From Clostridia bacterium (GTDB lineage Bacteria > Bacillota > Clostridia > Oscillospirales > CAG-272): DNA of 55,173 bases. Positions 25,914 through 35,585 of the stretch are shown here, one piece after another. The first letter of the stretch is position 1. Every line of letters begins with the position of its first letter. A model generated the notes under the pieces. The model made no database searches, was not told where the DNA came from, and saw only the letters and a list, made by a program, of their open reading frames with translations. A program made the translations under genes and the position numbers. The stretch lies in NCBI GenBank assembly GCA_017547755.1, contig JAFYOX010000053.1, positions 1 to 55,173 on the forward strand, written 5' to 3'.

Positions 25914-27578
25914 ATGCTCTCTCTTCAGATGAAAATGGTGTCGTCCCTCGAAAAATGCTTCCTCGACGACGCAATGGACTCCAAAACCGAAAAAAATCGC
26001 TTCGTCATGTTCGCAAACGAAAAGCTGGCGTTCCAGGTCATGTACCATGCAGACGTCATTGACGAAGGCATCGCCACCTATTCCGGTGACCTTTCCGTAT
26101 CCGGCGCGCTGGCTCCCTATGCGGAAATCCGTCAGGTTGCCAATGTTCCGAACCAGTTCCCGACCTATAACGTCAGCCCCGGCGGCGAATTCATCCGCAC
26201 CGAACCCGGTCTGTACCCCGACCTGATCCGTCCGCTGGTCTACCCGGACCGCATTCCGCTTCCGCACAACCAGACGCACGCCCTGTGGGTGACCATCCGT
26301 CTTCCGGAAGATTTCGCCGCAGGTACGTACGATCTCACCCTGTCCCTGAACGACCGGAACGGTCCGATGGCATCCGTCACCGGGGAAGTCACGGTGCTCG
26401 CCGAAAAACTTCCCGCACAGACCTTCATCCATACCGAATGGTTCTACACGGACTGCATCGCCAACTACTACCACGTCAAGGCGTTCTCGAAACAGCACTG
26501 GAAGCACATCGAAGGCTATATGCGCACCGCGGTGGACAACGGCATCAACATGATCATGACACCCGTATTCACGCCCGAACTCGACACCTACGTCGGCGGC
26601 GAACGTCTGACCACCCAGCTCGTCGACATCGAACTGACCGCGGACGGCACGTATACCTTTGAATTCAGCAAGCTCCATCAGTGGATCGACCTCGCGCTGA
26701 AGTGCGGCGTGCAGTATTTCGAAATCCCGCATTTCTTCACCCAGTGGGGTGCCAAGGCGGCACCGAAGATCGTCGTAAAGGTGAACGGCCGCCGTCAGAA
26801 GTATTTCGGCTGGCACACCGAATCCACCGGCGAAAAGTATAAGAACTTCCTCGCACAGTTCATTCCTGCCCTGCTCGCGGAATTCCGCAGCCGCGGTCTC
26901 GACCACAAGTGCTACTTCCACATCTCCGACGAACCGAACATCAAGGCGCTTGACCACTACCGTGCGTGCAAGGAAATGGTCGCTCCCTATCTGAAGGGAT
27001 ACCCGATCATCGACGCGCTGTCCGAACTTGAATTCTACACCTCCGGTGCCATCGAAAAGCCCGCGCCGAATACCCGCAGCGCACACAAGTTCCACGAAGC
27101 CGGCATTCCCGGTCTCTGGGCATACTACTGCGGCGGCGGACGTGCCGGTGTTGCCGACCGTTCCATCTCCATGCCGTCGCACCGCACCAGAATGCTCGGC
27201 GTACAGCTCTATTATTATAATATTGAAGGCTTCCTCCACTGGGGCTACAATTTCTACAACTCCCGTTTCTCCCACACCGTTCTCGATCCCTACGGCAATA
27301 CCGAAGGCTGCTACTTCTCCCCGGCCGGCGATGCATTCCTCGTTTATCCCGGCTCCGACGGAACCGCATGGCCGTCTCTCCGCCTGAACGCACTCCGCGA
27401 AGCCATGGACGACATCCGTGCGCTCCAGCTTTACGAAGCAAAATTCGGCAGAGAAGCCGCAGAAGCCCTGATCCTCGAAGGCACCGACGGCACCTTCACC
27501 TTCACGCACTACCCGACCGATCCGCTGTATCTCCCCAATCTGCGTGAAAAGATCGCCGCCGCTTTCGCGGAAGCGTAA
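25914..27578 (+). CDS. DUF4091-type putative glycoside hydrolase
   Basis: The 554-residue protein has an N-terminal beta region, a central TIM-barrel-like part with HISDEPN (about residue 340) as likely acid pair, and a C-terminal DUF4091 pattern: LGVQLYYYNIEGFLHWGYNF, then GD-FLVYPG and SLRLNALREAMDDIRAL. Such proteins occur next to glycan-degrading enzymes in gut Firmicutes and Bacteroidetes, and their substrates are mostly unknown. No signal peptide is visible, so it acts inside the cell on imported oligosaccharides. First gene of an operon with GH20 and GH2 (gaps of 44 and 55 bp). Start follows GAAAGGAT. Confidence 0.7.
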   Translation: MLSLQMKMVSSLEKCFLDDAMDSKTEKNRFVMFANEKLAFQVMYHADVIDEGIATYSGDLSVSGALAPYAEIRQVANVPNQFPTYNVSPGGEFIRTEPGLYPDLIRPLVYPDRIPLPHNQTHALWVTIRLPEDFAAGTYDLTLSLNDRNGPMASVTGEVTVLAEKLPAQTFIHTEWFYTDCIANYYHVKAFSKQHWKHIEGYMRTAVDNGINMIMTPVFTPELDTYVGGERLTTQLVDIELTADGTYTFEFSKLHQWIDLALKCGVQYFEIPHFFTQWGAKAAPKIVVKVNGRRQKYFGWHTESTGEKYKNFLAQFIPALLAEFRSRGLDHKCYFHISDEPNIKALDHYRACKEMVAPYLKGYPIIDALSELEFYTSGAIEKPAPNTRSAHKFHEAGIPGLWAYYCGGGRAGVADRSISMPSHRTRMLGVQLYYYNIEGFLHWGYNFYNSRFSHTVLDPYGNTEGCYFSPAGDAFLVYPGSDGTAWPSLRLNALREAMDDIRALQLYEAKFGREAAEALILEGTDGTFTFTHYPTDPLYLPNLREKIAAAFAEA

Positions 27579-27622
27579 GTTTCCCCACGACAAAAAATCC
27601 GAGAACCACGGAGGATAATTCC

Positions 27623-29464
27623 ATGTTCTTCAAGCCGAAATTTTACGAAACCGATCCGAATGCTCCCGTCCGCTTCACCGCGGAAACCGTTCTCGAACTT
27701 CCCGAATGCGGCACCGCCGGTTTTCTGAAAGACCTGTATGCCGAAACCTTCGGAAAGGTATCGGGCGGCACCGGCACCCTCTGCGCAAAGCTCATCCTCA
27801 CCCGCGGACTTCCCGAAAATCCCGCGATCGTCCGGAAATGCGGCGCCGACGGAAGCGAAGAGGAATACATCCTCGAGATCGGCGAAACCTCCCGTATTTA
27901 TGCAAACAGCGACCGCGGATTTGTCTACGGGATGGTCACGCTTGCCTCTCTGAAAGGCAGTACCTGCGCGGGGATCCTCCGCGACCGTCCCGTCTGCTCC
28001 GTACGCGGCTACCGTGTATACCTCCCCGGACGGCAGAACATCCCCGTATTCAAAGCGATGGTCGATTTTCTCGCGGAATACAAGTACAATTCCGTGATCC
28101 TGGAGATCGGCGGCGCCATGGAATACAAGCGCCATCCGGAGATCAACGAAAAATGGGTGGAATTCTGCAGTGAAATGTACGCCGATCCGCACCGTGCCGC
28201 GCAGATCGAATTCTATACCTATCCGTGGATGAAGAATTCCATCCACTGCGAAAACGGCGACGGCGGCGTGCTGACGCAGGACGAATGCCGCGAAATTGCC
28301 GCATTCTGCCGTTCCCGCGGCATGGAAGTCATTCCCGAAGTCCCCACGCTGAGCCACAGCGACTACATCTGCCTCGCCCATCCCGAAATCGCGGAGATCT
28401 CCGAAGACGCCTATCCCGACACGTACTGTCCGAACCATCCCGACACCTATCGCTACGTCTTTGACATCCTCGATGAAGTCATCGAAGTCTTCACGCCCCG
28501 TCAGATCCACATCGGTCACGACGAAGCATATACCCTCGGCATCTGCGAACGCTGCCGCGGTACGGATCCCGTTGACCTCTACGTCGGCGATATCCGGAAG
28601 ATCAAGGAATATCTTGATACCAAGAACATCCGCGTGAGCATGTGGGCGGAAAAACTCCTGCGTGCCTTCACCAAAGACGGCGATCCCATCGGCGGTACGG
28701 GCACCGCGCACCTGCAGGACGGAAACGAATGGCCGATCCCGCCGCTGTGGGAATGCCGTGACCGTATGCCCGAAGGACTGCTGTACTCCCACTGGTACTG
28801 GTCGTTCGGAAAAGAGTACGACCGGGTCTTCCACGACCGCGGTTATCCGATGTTCTTCGGCAATTTCGACGCCATCGACTGCGACGACTGGCAGGAACGC
28901 ATCGGCTGGGGCGCACTCGGCGGATGGGTCTCCAACTGGGGTTCGTTCGAAGAAGAATATATGCAGCGCAATATGCAGTATTTCAACCTGATCGGCGCGG
29001 CGGAAGCCTTCTGGAATTCCGATTTCACAAGCGCCGACAAGAAGGCCGTCCTCAACCGGACCTTCGCGGAAGCGTACCGCCGGAAATGGCAGGATAAGTC
29101 CGACACCATCACGATCCGCCACCGTACGCTCGAAAATCTCCGTCACGAATTCTTCTGGTGCGGCGTTTTCATCGATGAGAAAAAATACCGCATCGGCAGC
29201 TACGAAGTCCGGTACACCGACGGCACCACGGCGATCCTTCCCGTCAAGTACGGCACCAATATCGGTGCGAAAGCCATGCCGGAATATCCGCTGGACACCG
29301 AGCTCATCCAGCTGGCGGGCACCGTTCTTCCGCTCGGGGAAAACGGCGACCTCGTCTACGAATGCCGTTATGAAAATCCGCATCCCGGAGTAACCATCGA
29401 AAGCATCCGTTATCTCCCCGTCCGCGAAGATTTCACCGTCGAATTCGAAGCGGTCTCTCCGTAA
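27623..29464 (+). CDS. GH20-like beta-N-acetylhexosaminidase
   Basis: The 613-residue protein has the GH20 catalytic pair in the strand HIGHDEAY (D300-E301), preceded by the family pattern (barrel start RGYRVYLPG, then EVIPEVPTLSHSDY). Exo-acting GH20 enzymes remove terminal N-acetylglucosamine or galactosamine by a substrate-assisted mechanism, in which the Asp orients the acetamide. A small N-terminal alpha/beta domain (1-120) is typical. No signal peptide. The C-terminal 130 residues form an additional beta domain. Between the DUF4091 and GH2 genes of one operon. The ATG follows CGGAGG. The substrate linkage cannot be read from the sequence. Confidence 0.75.
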   Translation: MFFKPKFYETDPNAPVRFTAETVLELPECGTAGFLKDLYAETFGKVSGGTGTLCAKLILTRGLPENPAIVRKCGADGSEEEYILEIGETSRIYANSDRGFVYGMVTLASLKGSTCAGILRDRPVCSVRGYRVYLPGRQNIPVFKAMVDFLAEYKYNSVILEIGGAMEYKRHPEINEKWVEFCSEMYADPHRAAQIEFYTYPWMKNSIHCENGDGGVLTQDECREIAAFCRSRGMEVIPEVPTLSHSDYICLAHPEIAEISEDAYPDTYCPNHPDTYRYVFDILDEVIEVFTPRQIHIGHDEAYTLGICERCRGTDPVDLYVGDIRKIKEYLDTKNIRVSMWAEKLLRAFTKDGDPIGGTGTAHLQDGNEWPIPPLWECRDRMPEGLLYSHWYWSFGKEYDRVFHDRGYPMFFGNFDAIDCDDWQERIGWGALGGWVSNWGSFEEEYMQRNMQYFNLIGAAEAFWNSDFTSADKKAVLNRTFAEAYRRKWQDKSDTITIRHRTLENLRHEFFWCGVFIDEKKYRIGSYEVRYTDGTTAILPVKYGTNIGAKAMPEYPLDTELIQLAGTVLPLGENGDLVYECRYENPHPGVTIESIRYLPVREDFTVEFEAVSP

Positions 29465-29519
29465 AGCATAAAACGATCTCCGAACCATAAACAAAAAAAT
29501 CCCCCGAAGGAGGACGATC

Positions 29520-31865
29520 ATGACAATTACCAACCTCAACCGGGGATGGAAATTCCATCTCGGCGACGAGGAAAACTCGTTCGAAACCCGCCACCGGGAC
29601 GATGAATGGCAGAACGTGACCATCCCGCACGACTGGTCCGTCGCCTATCCCAAGAGCCGCGAATATTCCAGCGGCACCGGCTACGTCATCGGCGGTACCG
29701 CGTGGTACCGGAAAGCCTTCGCTCTGGAGGAATCCGATGCCGGACATCCGTTCTTCCTCTGCTTTGACGGCGTATACAAGAACAGCCAGGTCTGGGTCAA
29801 CGGCTATTATCTCGGCAAACGTCCGAACGGTTACATCTCCTTCCGCTATGACGTGACCGATTATCTGTACTTTGACGGACGCGACAACATCATCGCCGTC
29901 AAGGTCACGCATGAAGACATCGCGGATTCCCGCTGGTTCACCGGTTCCGGCATCCACCGGAAAGTCACGCTTGTCCGCTATGATTTCGTTTATCCGTCGG
30001 AATACGGCGTGTTCTTCAAAACCGACCGTGCCGACGAAACGTGCGCGGATTACACCTGCGTATGCGAACTGTACCCGTCAAAATATGCGGATGTCTCCGA
30101 CATCACCGTGACCGCCGCACTTCTTGACGCGGACGGACAGACCGTTTCCGAAACCAAAGCCGACGCTTCCCTGTCCGGCTCCGGCATGACCGCCGTTTCC
30201 CTGTCCGGAACGATCAAAGATCCCACACTGTGGTCGCCCGCATCGCCGTCCCTGTACACGCTCCGCGTGACGGCGGAAGATCCTGCGGGAAACCGCACGG
30301 TCATCGCCGAAGAACACGTCGGGATCCGCACGTTCCGGTTCGATCCCGATCACGGCTTCTTCCTCAACGGACAGCCGACGATCTTCAAGGGCGTCTGCAT
30401 GCACCACGACGGCGGCGCGCTCGGTGCGGCCATGACCAAGGGTGTCTGGATGCGCCGTCTCGAAAAACTGAAGGCAATGGGATGCAATGCCATCCGCATG
30501 AGCCACAATCCCCATATGCCCGAGCTGTACGATCTGTGCGACGAAATGGGCTTCCTCGTCATGGACGAAGCCTTTGACGAATGGGAAGGCTGCAAGAACA
30601 AGTGGTTCAACGGCCACAACGTCTATCCGCCGAAGCATCAGGGATATTCCGAAGATTTCCCGGAATGGCACGAACGCGATCTGACCTCGCTCATCCGCCG
30701 CGACCGGAATCATCCGTCCATCGTCATGTGGTCGATCGGCAACGAGATCGACTACCCGAACGATCCGTACAACCATCAGAGCTTCGCCGAAATGACCGGC
30801 AACAACGACGCGAACAAGCCGGAAGCGGAAAAGAAGTACAACAGCGGCAGACCCAATATGGAACGCCTCGCCGTCGTCGCAAAGGAACTCACGGATATTG
30901 TCAAGCGGAGCGACACCACCCGTCCGGTGACCGCCGCCGTGGCATATCCCGAACTTTCCACCCGCATCGGCTATATCGATTCCTTCGACATCGTCGGATA
31001 CAACTACAAGGAACAGTTCTACGAACAGGATCATGCCCGCTTCCCGGACAAGCCCTTCCTCGGCACGGAAAACGGACACCATTACGGCGCATGGAAAGCC
31101 GTCACCGACAACGAATACATCTCCGGGCAGTTCCTGTGGACTGGCATCGACTTCCTCGGCGAATGCGGCGGCTGGCCGTACCATTCGTCCGCGGCAGGCA
31201 ATCTGACCACAGCAGGATTCGAAAAATCCCGGTATTACCTCCGTCAGAGCTGGTGGTCGGACGAACCGGTCATCTCCCTGTTCACCGGACGTTCGTTCCC
31301 CGGACGCCGCGAACACCGCGAATGGAAGCCCGTGACCGACAGCTGGAACTACCTGCCCGGCGAAGAAGTGGAAGTCCGCTGCTACACCAACGCCGGACAG
31401 CCCGATCTCTTCCTCAACGGCACAAAAGTCTCCGACGAATGCCGGCTCGATTCCGCAGATCTCGGCTATTACAGCTGGAAGGTCGCCTTTGAAGAAGGAA
31501 AAATCGAAGCCGCCGCCGGAAATGTCCGCTGTGCGCTCGAGACCGTCGGTGCGCCTGCGAAGATCGAAATGAAAAATGCCGGTTACGCCTGGGACGATCT
31601 TGTACAGATCGAACTGACGGTAACCGACATCATAGGACGCCGTGTGGTCTGCGACCAGTCGCGGATCCGGATCCGCATCGAAGGCGAACACGAATATCTC
31701 GGCATGGACAACGGCGATATCGAAGACCTGAACGACTACCGCGACCTGCGCCGGAACACGCTCGACGGACGGCTGATGATCTACCTCCGCAGAACGGGCA
31801 GCGAACCCGTGACCGTCCGTGCCATGAACCAGTACCTCGGCATGGCGCAGATCACGATCGGCTGA
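29520..31865 (+). CDS. GH2 beta-galactosidase-like glycosidase
   Basis: The 781-residue protein has the family order of sugar-binding, Ig-like and TIM-barrel domains, then C-terminal beta domains. The barrel contains RMSHNPHMPELYDLCDE, acid/base IGNE (E409) and probable nucleophile GTENG (E517). GH2 comprises beta-galactosidases, glucuronidases and mannosidases; the acid/base loop with SIGNE-D and the overall length fit the beta-galactosidase group. No signal peptide, so intracellular. Last gene of the DUF4091-GH20-GH2 operon. Its stop overlaps by 14 bp the 3' end of the convergent SGNH gene. Confidence 0.8.
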   Translation: MTITNLNRGWKFHLGDEENSFETRHRDDEWQNVTIPHDWSVAYPKSREYSSGTGYVIGGTAWYRKAFALEESDAGHPFFLCFDGVYKNSQVWVNGYYLGKRPNGYISFRYDVTDYLYFDGRDNIIAVKVTHEDIADSRWFTGSGIHRKVTLVRYDFVYPSEYGVFFKTDRADETCADYTCVCELYPSKYADVSDITVTAALLDADGQTVSETKADASLSGSGMTAVSLSGTIKDPTLWSPASPSLYTLRVTAEDPAGNRTVIAEEHVGIRTFRFDPDHGFFLNGQPTIFKGVCMHHDGGALGAAMTKGVWMRRLEKLKAMGCNAIRMSHNPHMPELYDLCDEMGFLVMDEAFDEWEGCKNKWFNGHNVYPPKHQGYSEDFPEWHERDLTSLIRRDRNHPSIVMWSIGNEIDYPNDPYNHQSFAEMTGNNDANKPEAEKKYNSGRPNMERLAVVAKELTDIVKRSDTTRPVTAAVAYPELSTRIGYIDSFDIVGYNYKEQFYEQDHARFPDKPFLGTENGHHYGAWKAVTDNEYISGQFLWTGIDFLGECGGWPYHSSAAGNLTTAGFEKSRYYLRQSWWSDEPVISLFTGRSFPGRREHREWKPVTDSWNYLPGEEVEVRCYTNAGQPDLFLNGTKVSDECRLDSADLGYYSWKVAFEEGKIEAAAGNVRCALETVGAPAKIEMKNAGYAWDDLVQIELTVTDIIGRRVVCDQSRIRIRIEGEHEYLGMDNGDIEDLNDYRDLRRNTLDGRLMIYLRRTGSEPVTVRAMNQYLGMAQITIG

Positions 31866-32823
31866 GACGCACGGCGTTCAGCAGACGGTTTGCAAAAACG
31901 GCCGATCCGGCTTCGTTGAAATGCACATGATCGCTGCAGAACAGCGCGGGAAGTGCGGGAATGAACGGTTTTCCGGAAAACACGGTGATCCCTCTCGCAA
32001 GACAGAGCCCGGTCAGTTCTCTGCAGTATTCGTCCATGCGGCGAAGGATCGCTTCGCTTTCCTCCGGGAAAAAGTCCGGCAGGACCGCATATTTTTCAGC
32101 CTCCGGATACAGGACACACAGTCCGGAAAGCCATGCTTCCGCCGCGGCAAGAGCGGTTTCGTTGTCGGGCGTTTTTCCGAGATCGTTTCCGCCGTATTCG
32201 ATGAAGATCATCTCCGGACGGCAGTCGGCTTCCGCCGGAAGGCTGTCTCTGTCAAAGACCATGGAGCCGATGCCGCGGTTGAGATATCCGCCGCCCAGCG
32301 CTTCCGCTGCCGGAACGAACCACGACAACGACGGCGTCGGAATGTACGCGGACTGTGTGATGGAATCCCCGTAAAAGAGAAATTTCGGATCCTTCCGCGG
32401 GGTCGGCTGCGCGTTTCCGGGACGGAAATCCACCGGCAGGAACACGCATCCGTTCGGGAACCAGATCCGGATCACGGAAGGCTCCCGGCTTTTCCGGACA
32501 TAGGAGACCGTCACATCGCCGGTCACGTCCGGATCCACGGCAAAATGCGCGGCGAAAACGCCGTTTTCCTCCACGTCGATCCCGCTGTTCATGATGTACC
32601 GGCCTTTGTCCATGTACAGACGGTACGTCAGGGAAACCTCCGGTTCGTCGGTCACGCATTCCAGATAAATTCCCGCAGGAGCACGGCTGCGTACGAAATC
32701 CGCATCACTCCGGCTGCCGTAATACGCCAGCTGATCCGGTGTGAACCGCGAAAATCCGGTGCATCCGTCAAGATCATAGGTCCCGCAGCATCCGTGCAGG
32801 AACGAAAGAATCGATTCGGTCAT
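31852..32823 (-). CDS. SGNH/GDSL-type esterase
   Basis: The 323-residue protein has an N-terminal beta-sandwich (about 1-130) and an SGNH hydrolase domain: FYGDSIT (block I Ser), RGIGSM (block II Gly), YGGNDLG (block III Asn) and SDHVHF (block V Asp/His). This group of esterases removes acetyl or other acyl groups from sugars, so it likely deacetylates the glycan or its oligomers. The start at 32823 was taken because AGGAGG precedes it; an upstream open frame runs through a terminator and into the next gene and is spurious. A terminator at 32845-32880 separates it from the upstream Gfo/Idh gene. Confidence 0.8.
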   Translation of the reverse strand: MTESILSFLHGCCGTYDLDGCTGFSRFTPDQLAYYGSRSDADFVRSRAPAGIYLECVTDEPEVSLTYRLYMDKGRYIMNSGIDVEENGVFAAHFAVDPDVTGDVTVSYVRKSREPSVIRIWFPNGCVFLPVDFRPGNAQPTPRKDPKFLFYGDSITQSAYIPTPSLSWFVPAAEALGGGYLNRGIGSMVFDRDSLPAEADCRPEMIFIEYGGNDLGKTPDNETALAAAEAWLSGLCVLYPEAEKYAVLPDFFPEESEAILRRMDEYCRELTGLCLARGITVFSGKPFIPALPALFCSDHVHFNEAGSAVFANRLLNAVRLSRS

Positions 32824-32844
32824 GTATTCCTCCTGATCTTTCAG

Positions 32845-32880
32845 AAAAAGGGATTTGGCATCACTGCCAAATCCCTTTTC
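32845..32880 (-). terminator. terminator after the Gfo/Idh gene
   Basis: GGGATTTGGCA and TGCCAAATCCC arms with a 4-base loop; on the minus strand the stem is followed by TTTTTC. It would reduce read-through from the Gfo/Idh gene into the SGNH gene. Confidence 0.75.
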
Positions 32881-32915
32881 CGATATTCTTTGCCCATCCG
32901 ATGGGGCTTTTTTAC

Positions 32916-34208
32916 TCAGTGCTTCAGAGTTGCTCTGTGCAGTTCCGCGAATTTTTCGTCGTACTGACCGAAGATTTCCTGATACATTGCAAACTGCTTT
33001 TCGGTCGGACGGTAGTCCGGGTGAGAGCAGCAGGGCAGATCGGGTTCCTTGCCGTCCGCGCCGACGAAAATGGTAAGACGGTCGTTTTCGTACTGCTTTC
33101 TTGCTTCTTCCGTGTGGAAGTCCGGAATTTCGTACGGCTTGCCGCCGTTGAGCATGGAGCGATGTGCAAGGATCGCAACGGAAGACATCGCAACCGCAGA
33201 GTGAACGTGGAAGGGATGTTCGGGCTGACGGCCTTCTTCGATGCATTCAAGGAACATTCTCGCGGTGAGGTAGTCGGCGCCGCCGTGACCGCTGGCAATG
33301 ATCTTTTCTTCGTCCGGATCGTTCCAGCTCGGATCGTAGCAGTTGACTTCTTCCATATCTTCGGGCTTGGTCCAGCCGTTGTAGCGGAGCATGATCTTGG
33401 CGCCCATACCGCGGAGGTTTTCGATCTGACCTTCGGTACCGCAGATACGGTATGCGTTGTGGTGTCCGCCGAAGGAAGCACAGCCGGTCACACGGAAAAT
33501 GGAACCGTCGTCGTTCTGGGTAGTGATGATCGCCGCACGGTCACCGGAATGACCTGCAAACGCATGGTCGCCTTCCAGCGGAGCGAATGCGGCAAATGCG
33601 GTAACGACCTTCGGGGTCGCACCGGTCGCACGCATGACCGGACCGAGAGAGTGGGTGATGTAGTACGTGGTGCTGCAGTAGTTGCGCCAGTGCTTGGAGA
33701 AGTAGTTGTAGGTGCGCTTGAAGCCGAGGTCATCCGGGTCGCCGGGATGGTTGTATTCGCCTTCCGCATAGAGGAGCTTGCCGAGCGTACCGGTCTTGAC
33801 AACGCGCTGCATTTCGCGGTTGAAGATCATCTGCGGATAGTTTTCCGCGAGGAAGTAAACAACGTCCGGATACTTTTCGGATGCACGGATCAGTTCAACG
33901 CCTTCCGCCATGGTGCCGTTGCTGATGCATTCGGAATATACGTGAATGCCCTTTTCCATGCAGCGGATCGCATACGGTGCGTGTTCGTGGAAGTAGTTCC
34001 CGAGAATGACCGCGTCCATGTCGTGTTCGATGAATTCATCGAAATTGTTGTACATCGCGGGTTCGCCTTCGAACCAGTCCTTGACGTTTTCCAGACGCTT
34101 TTCGTTGAAATCGCAGAGAGCGGTGATTTCACAGCCGAGCGCGGCGAAATTTCTGGCAATATCCGCACCGCGGCCGGTGCCGAACACGCCGATCTTGTAC
34201 TTTTTCAT
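32916..34208 (-). CDS. Gfo/Idh/MocA-family protein lacking the EKP lysine
   Basis: The 430-residue protein has an N-terminal NAD-binding Rossmann fold (GVFGTGRGADIARN) and the C-terminal alpha/beta domain of the family (FKRTYNYF..., SGHGGADYL). Members oxidise or epimerise sugars and sugar alcohols. The usual catalytic EKP motif reads ECI (HVYSECISNG), so the catalytic lysine is absent; the activity may differ from simple dehydrogenation. Start at 34208 after AGGAGG; a TTG six bases upstream is less likely. A consensus promoter (34316-34288) lies upstream and diverges from the GH28 promoter. Codon choice is strongly biased, like tdh and the GH36 gene. Confidence 0.7.
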   Translation of the reverse strand: MKKYKIGVFGTGRGADIARNFAALGCEITALCDFNEKRLENVKDWFEGEPAMYNNFDEFIEHDMDAVILGNYFHEHAPYAIRCMEKGIHVYSECISNGTMAEGVELIRASEKYPDVVYFLAENYPQMIFNREMQRVVKTGTLGKLLYAEGEYNHPGDPDDLGFKRTYNYFSKHWRNYCSTTYYITHSLGPVMRATGATPKVVTAFAAFAPLEGDHAFAGHSGDRAAIITTQNDDGSIFRVTGCASFGGHHNAYRICGTEGQIENLRGMGAKIMLRYNGWTKPEDMEEVNCYDPSWNDPDEEKIIASGHGGADYLTARMFLECIEEGRQPEHPFHVHSAVAMSSVAILAHRSMLNGGKPYEIPDFHTEEARKQYENDRLTIFVGADGKEPDLPCCSHPDYRPTEKQFAMYQEIFGQYDEKFAELHRATLKH

Positions 34209-34287
34209 AGTCAAAGTACCTCCTGAATTATGATTGAATTGAATTGAATTTCTGTTTTTTTGTCACGAGCCTCTTAAAATTTATTCC

Positions 34288-34316
34288 ATTGTAGCAAAAC
34301 ACAGTCGTTTTGTCAA
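34288..34316 (-). promoter_or_regulatory. sigma-A promoter
   Basis: Minus strand TTGACA (34316-34311), 17 bp, TACAAT (34293-34288), before the Gfo/Idh gene. Confidence 0.75.
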
Positions 34317-34346
34317 TAGAAATCCCTGCAGCTTCCCGCAAAAAGG

Positions 34347-34375
34347 TTGACATTCCGCCGCCGTCCGGCTATACT
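34347..34375 (+). promoter_or_regulatory. sigma-A promoter
   Basis: TTGACA (34347-34352), exactly 17 bp, TATACT (34370-34375), before the GH28-like gene; back to back with the Gfo/Idh promoter. Confidence 0.8.
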
Positions 34376-34414
34376 GTATTTACAAACAATACTGAAAAAA
34401 CCGGAGGTATCCCC

Positions 34415-35497
34415 ATGACATTTCTGAAAAACGGCGGCGCCTACTGGCAGGCGCAGATCGACGCGGCCGCCCTTACCGAAAGCCGTCAGATCACCCTCTC
34501 CGGGAACTGGGAGATCGAACAGACCATCCGTATTCCCTCGGATTTCACGCTGTATCTCGAGGACTGCCACCTGAAAATGGCGGAAGGCACCTTCTGCAAT
34601 ATGTTCCGCAACGCGGGCTTCGAACAGCCGGGCGGAAATATGTCTGCGGGAGCTGACCGCGACATCCGGATCCTCGGCCGCGGACGTGCGATTCTCGACG
34701 GCGGCGTGTACAACGGACTGCATGAGCGCAATTCCCTCAAGGACGGCAATCCGCACATTTCGGTGAACAATCTGATCCTCTTTGTCAACGTGGACGGCTT
34801 CGAGATCACCGGCATCCGTCTGCAGAACCAGCGCTGGTGGGCGATGAATTTCCTCTTCTGCCGCCACGGTTCGATCCGGCACATCGATTTTCTCTCCGAA
34901 GACGGCATTGCCGGCCGCGACGGTTCCCGGATCCCCGGAAAGACCCTCGCCGATATCGGCGGATATCCGGGACATGAGGCATACATCCGCAATTCGGACG
35001 GCATCGACCTGCGTACGGGATGCCACGACATCCGGATCGAGGACATCACCGGATTCACACAGGATGACACCGTCGCGCTTACCGGACTTCCCGGAAAGCT
35101 CGAAGAAATGTACCGCGTCGAAGACCTTCCCACAGACATTTACAACGTCATCATCCGGAACGTGAACAGCGCGTCCTTCTGCACGAACATCCGCCTGCTG
35201 AATCAGGGCGGCATCCGCCTGTACAACATCCTCATCGACGGCATGATGGATTCGTCCGCCGGCTCGCCTCACATGGACCGCGGCATCTACGGCGTTCGCG
35301 TCGGCGACCGTCATATGTACGGTCCGCGGCACTCGACGCCCGACGAAACGTTCAATATCACCATCCGCAACGTGTATTCCAGAGCACGCGTCTCCGCCGT
35401 CCAGCTCGCCGGTTCGATCACGAACTGTGTCCTCGACAACATCAACGCTTTCGACGGCTGCCCGCAGACCCTCAACAACGAAGCACAACTGTATTGA
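34415..35497 (+). CDS. GH28-like (polygalacturonase family) beta-helix protein
   Basis: The 360-residue protein is a parallel beta-helix with the GH28 signature NSDGID (193-198) and QDD (216-218), which carry the catalytic Asp residues of polygalacturonases. The usual later G-H-G and RIK motifs are not obvious. No signal peptide; the start ATG at 34415 follows CCGGAGG. GH28 enzymes hydrolyse pectin galacturonan or related rhamnogalacturonan linkages; exact substrate unknown. It precedes the GH36 gene by 88 bp and may share its transcript. Confidence 0.65.
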   Translation: MTFLKNGGAYWQAQIDAAALTESRQITLSGNWEIEQTIRIPSDFTLYLEDCHLKMAEGTFCNMFRNAGFEQPGGNMSAGADRDIRILGRGRAILDGGVYNGLHERNSLKDGNPHISVNNLILFVNVDGFEITGIRLQNQRWWAMNFLFCRHGSIRHIDFLSEDGIAGRDGSRIPGKTLADIGGYPGHEAYIRNSDGIDLRTGCHDIRIEDITGFTQDDTVALTGLPGKLEEMYRVEDLPTDIYNVIIRNVNSASFCTNIRLLNQGGIRLYNILIDGMMDSSAGSPHMDRGIYGVRVGDRHMYGPRHSTPDETFNITIRNVYSRARVSAVQLAGSITNCVLDNINAFDGCPQTLNNEAQLY

Positions 35498-35585
35498 ATT
35501 TTCCGCATCCGTGTGATAAAATAAAAAAAACCGCGTTTTTCGCGGAACAATGCTGCGTAAACCATCCAGAAAAAAGGAGAAAATC

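Noticed and set aside
32824-33246. Upstream extension of the SGNH gene
   Set aside because: It runs through the terminator and the 3' part of the Gfo/Idh gene and has low-complexity basic sequence; ATG at 32823 has AGGAGG.
35531-35546. Terminator before the GH36 gene
   Set aside because: CCGCG/CGCGG has only a 5-bp stem with T in the loop and no T tail on the plus strand; GH28 and GH36 may be co-transcribed.
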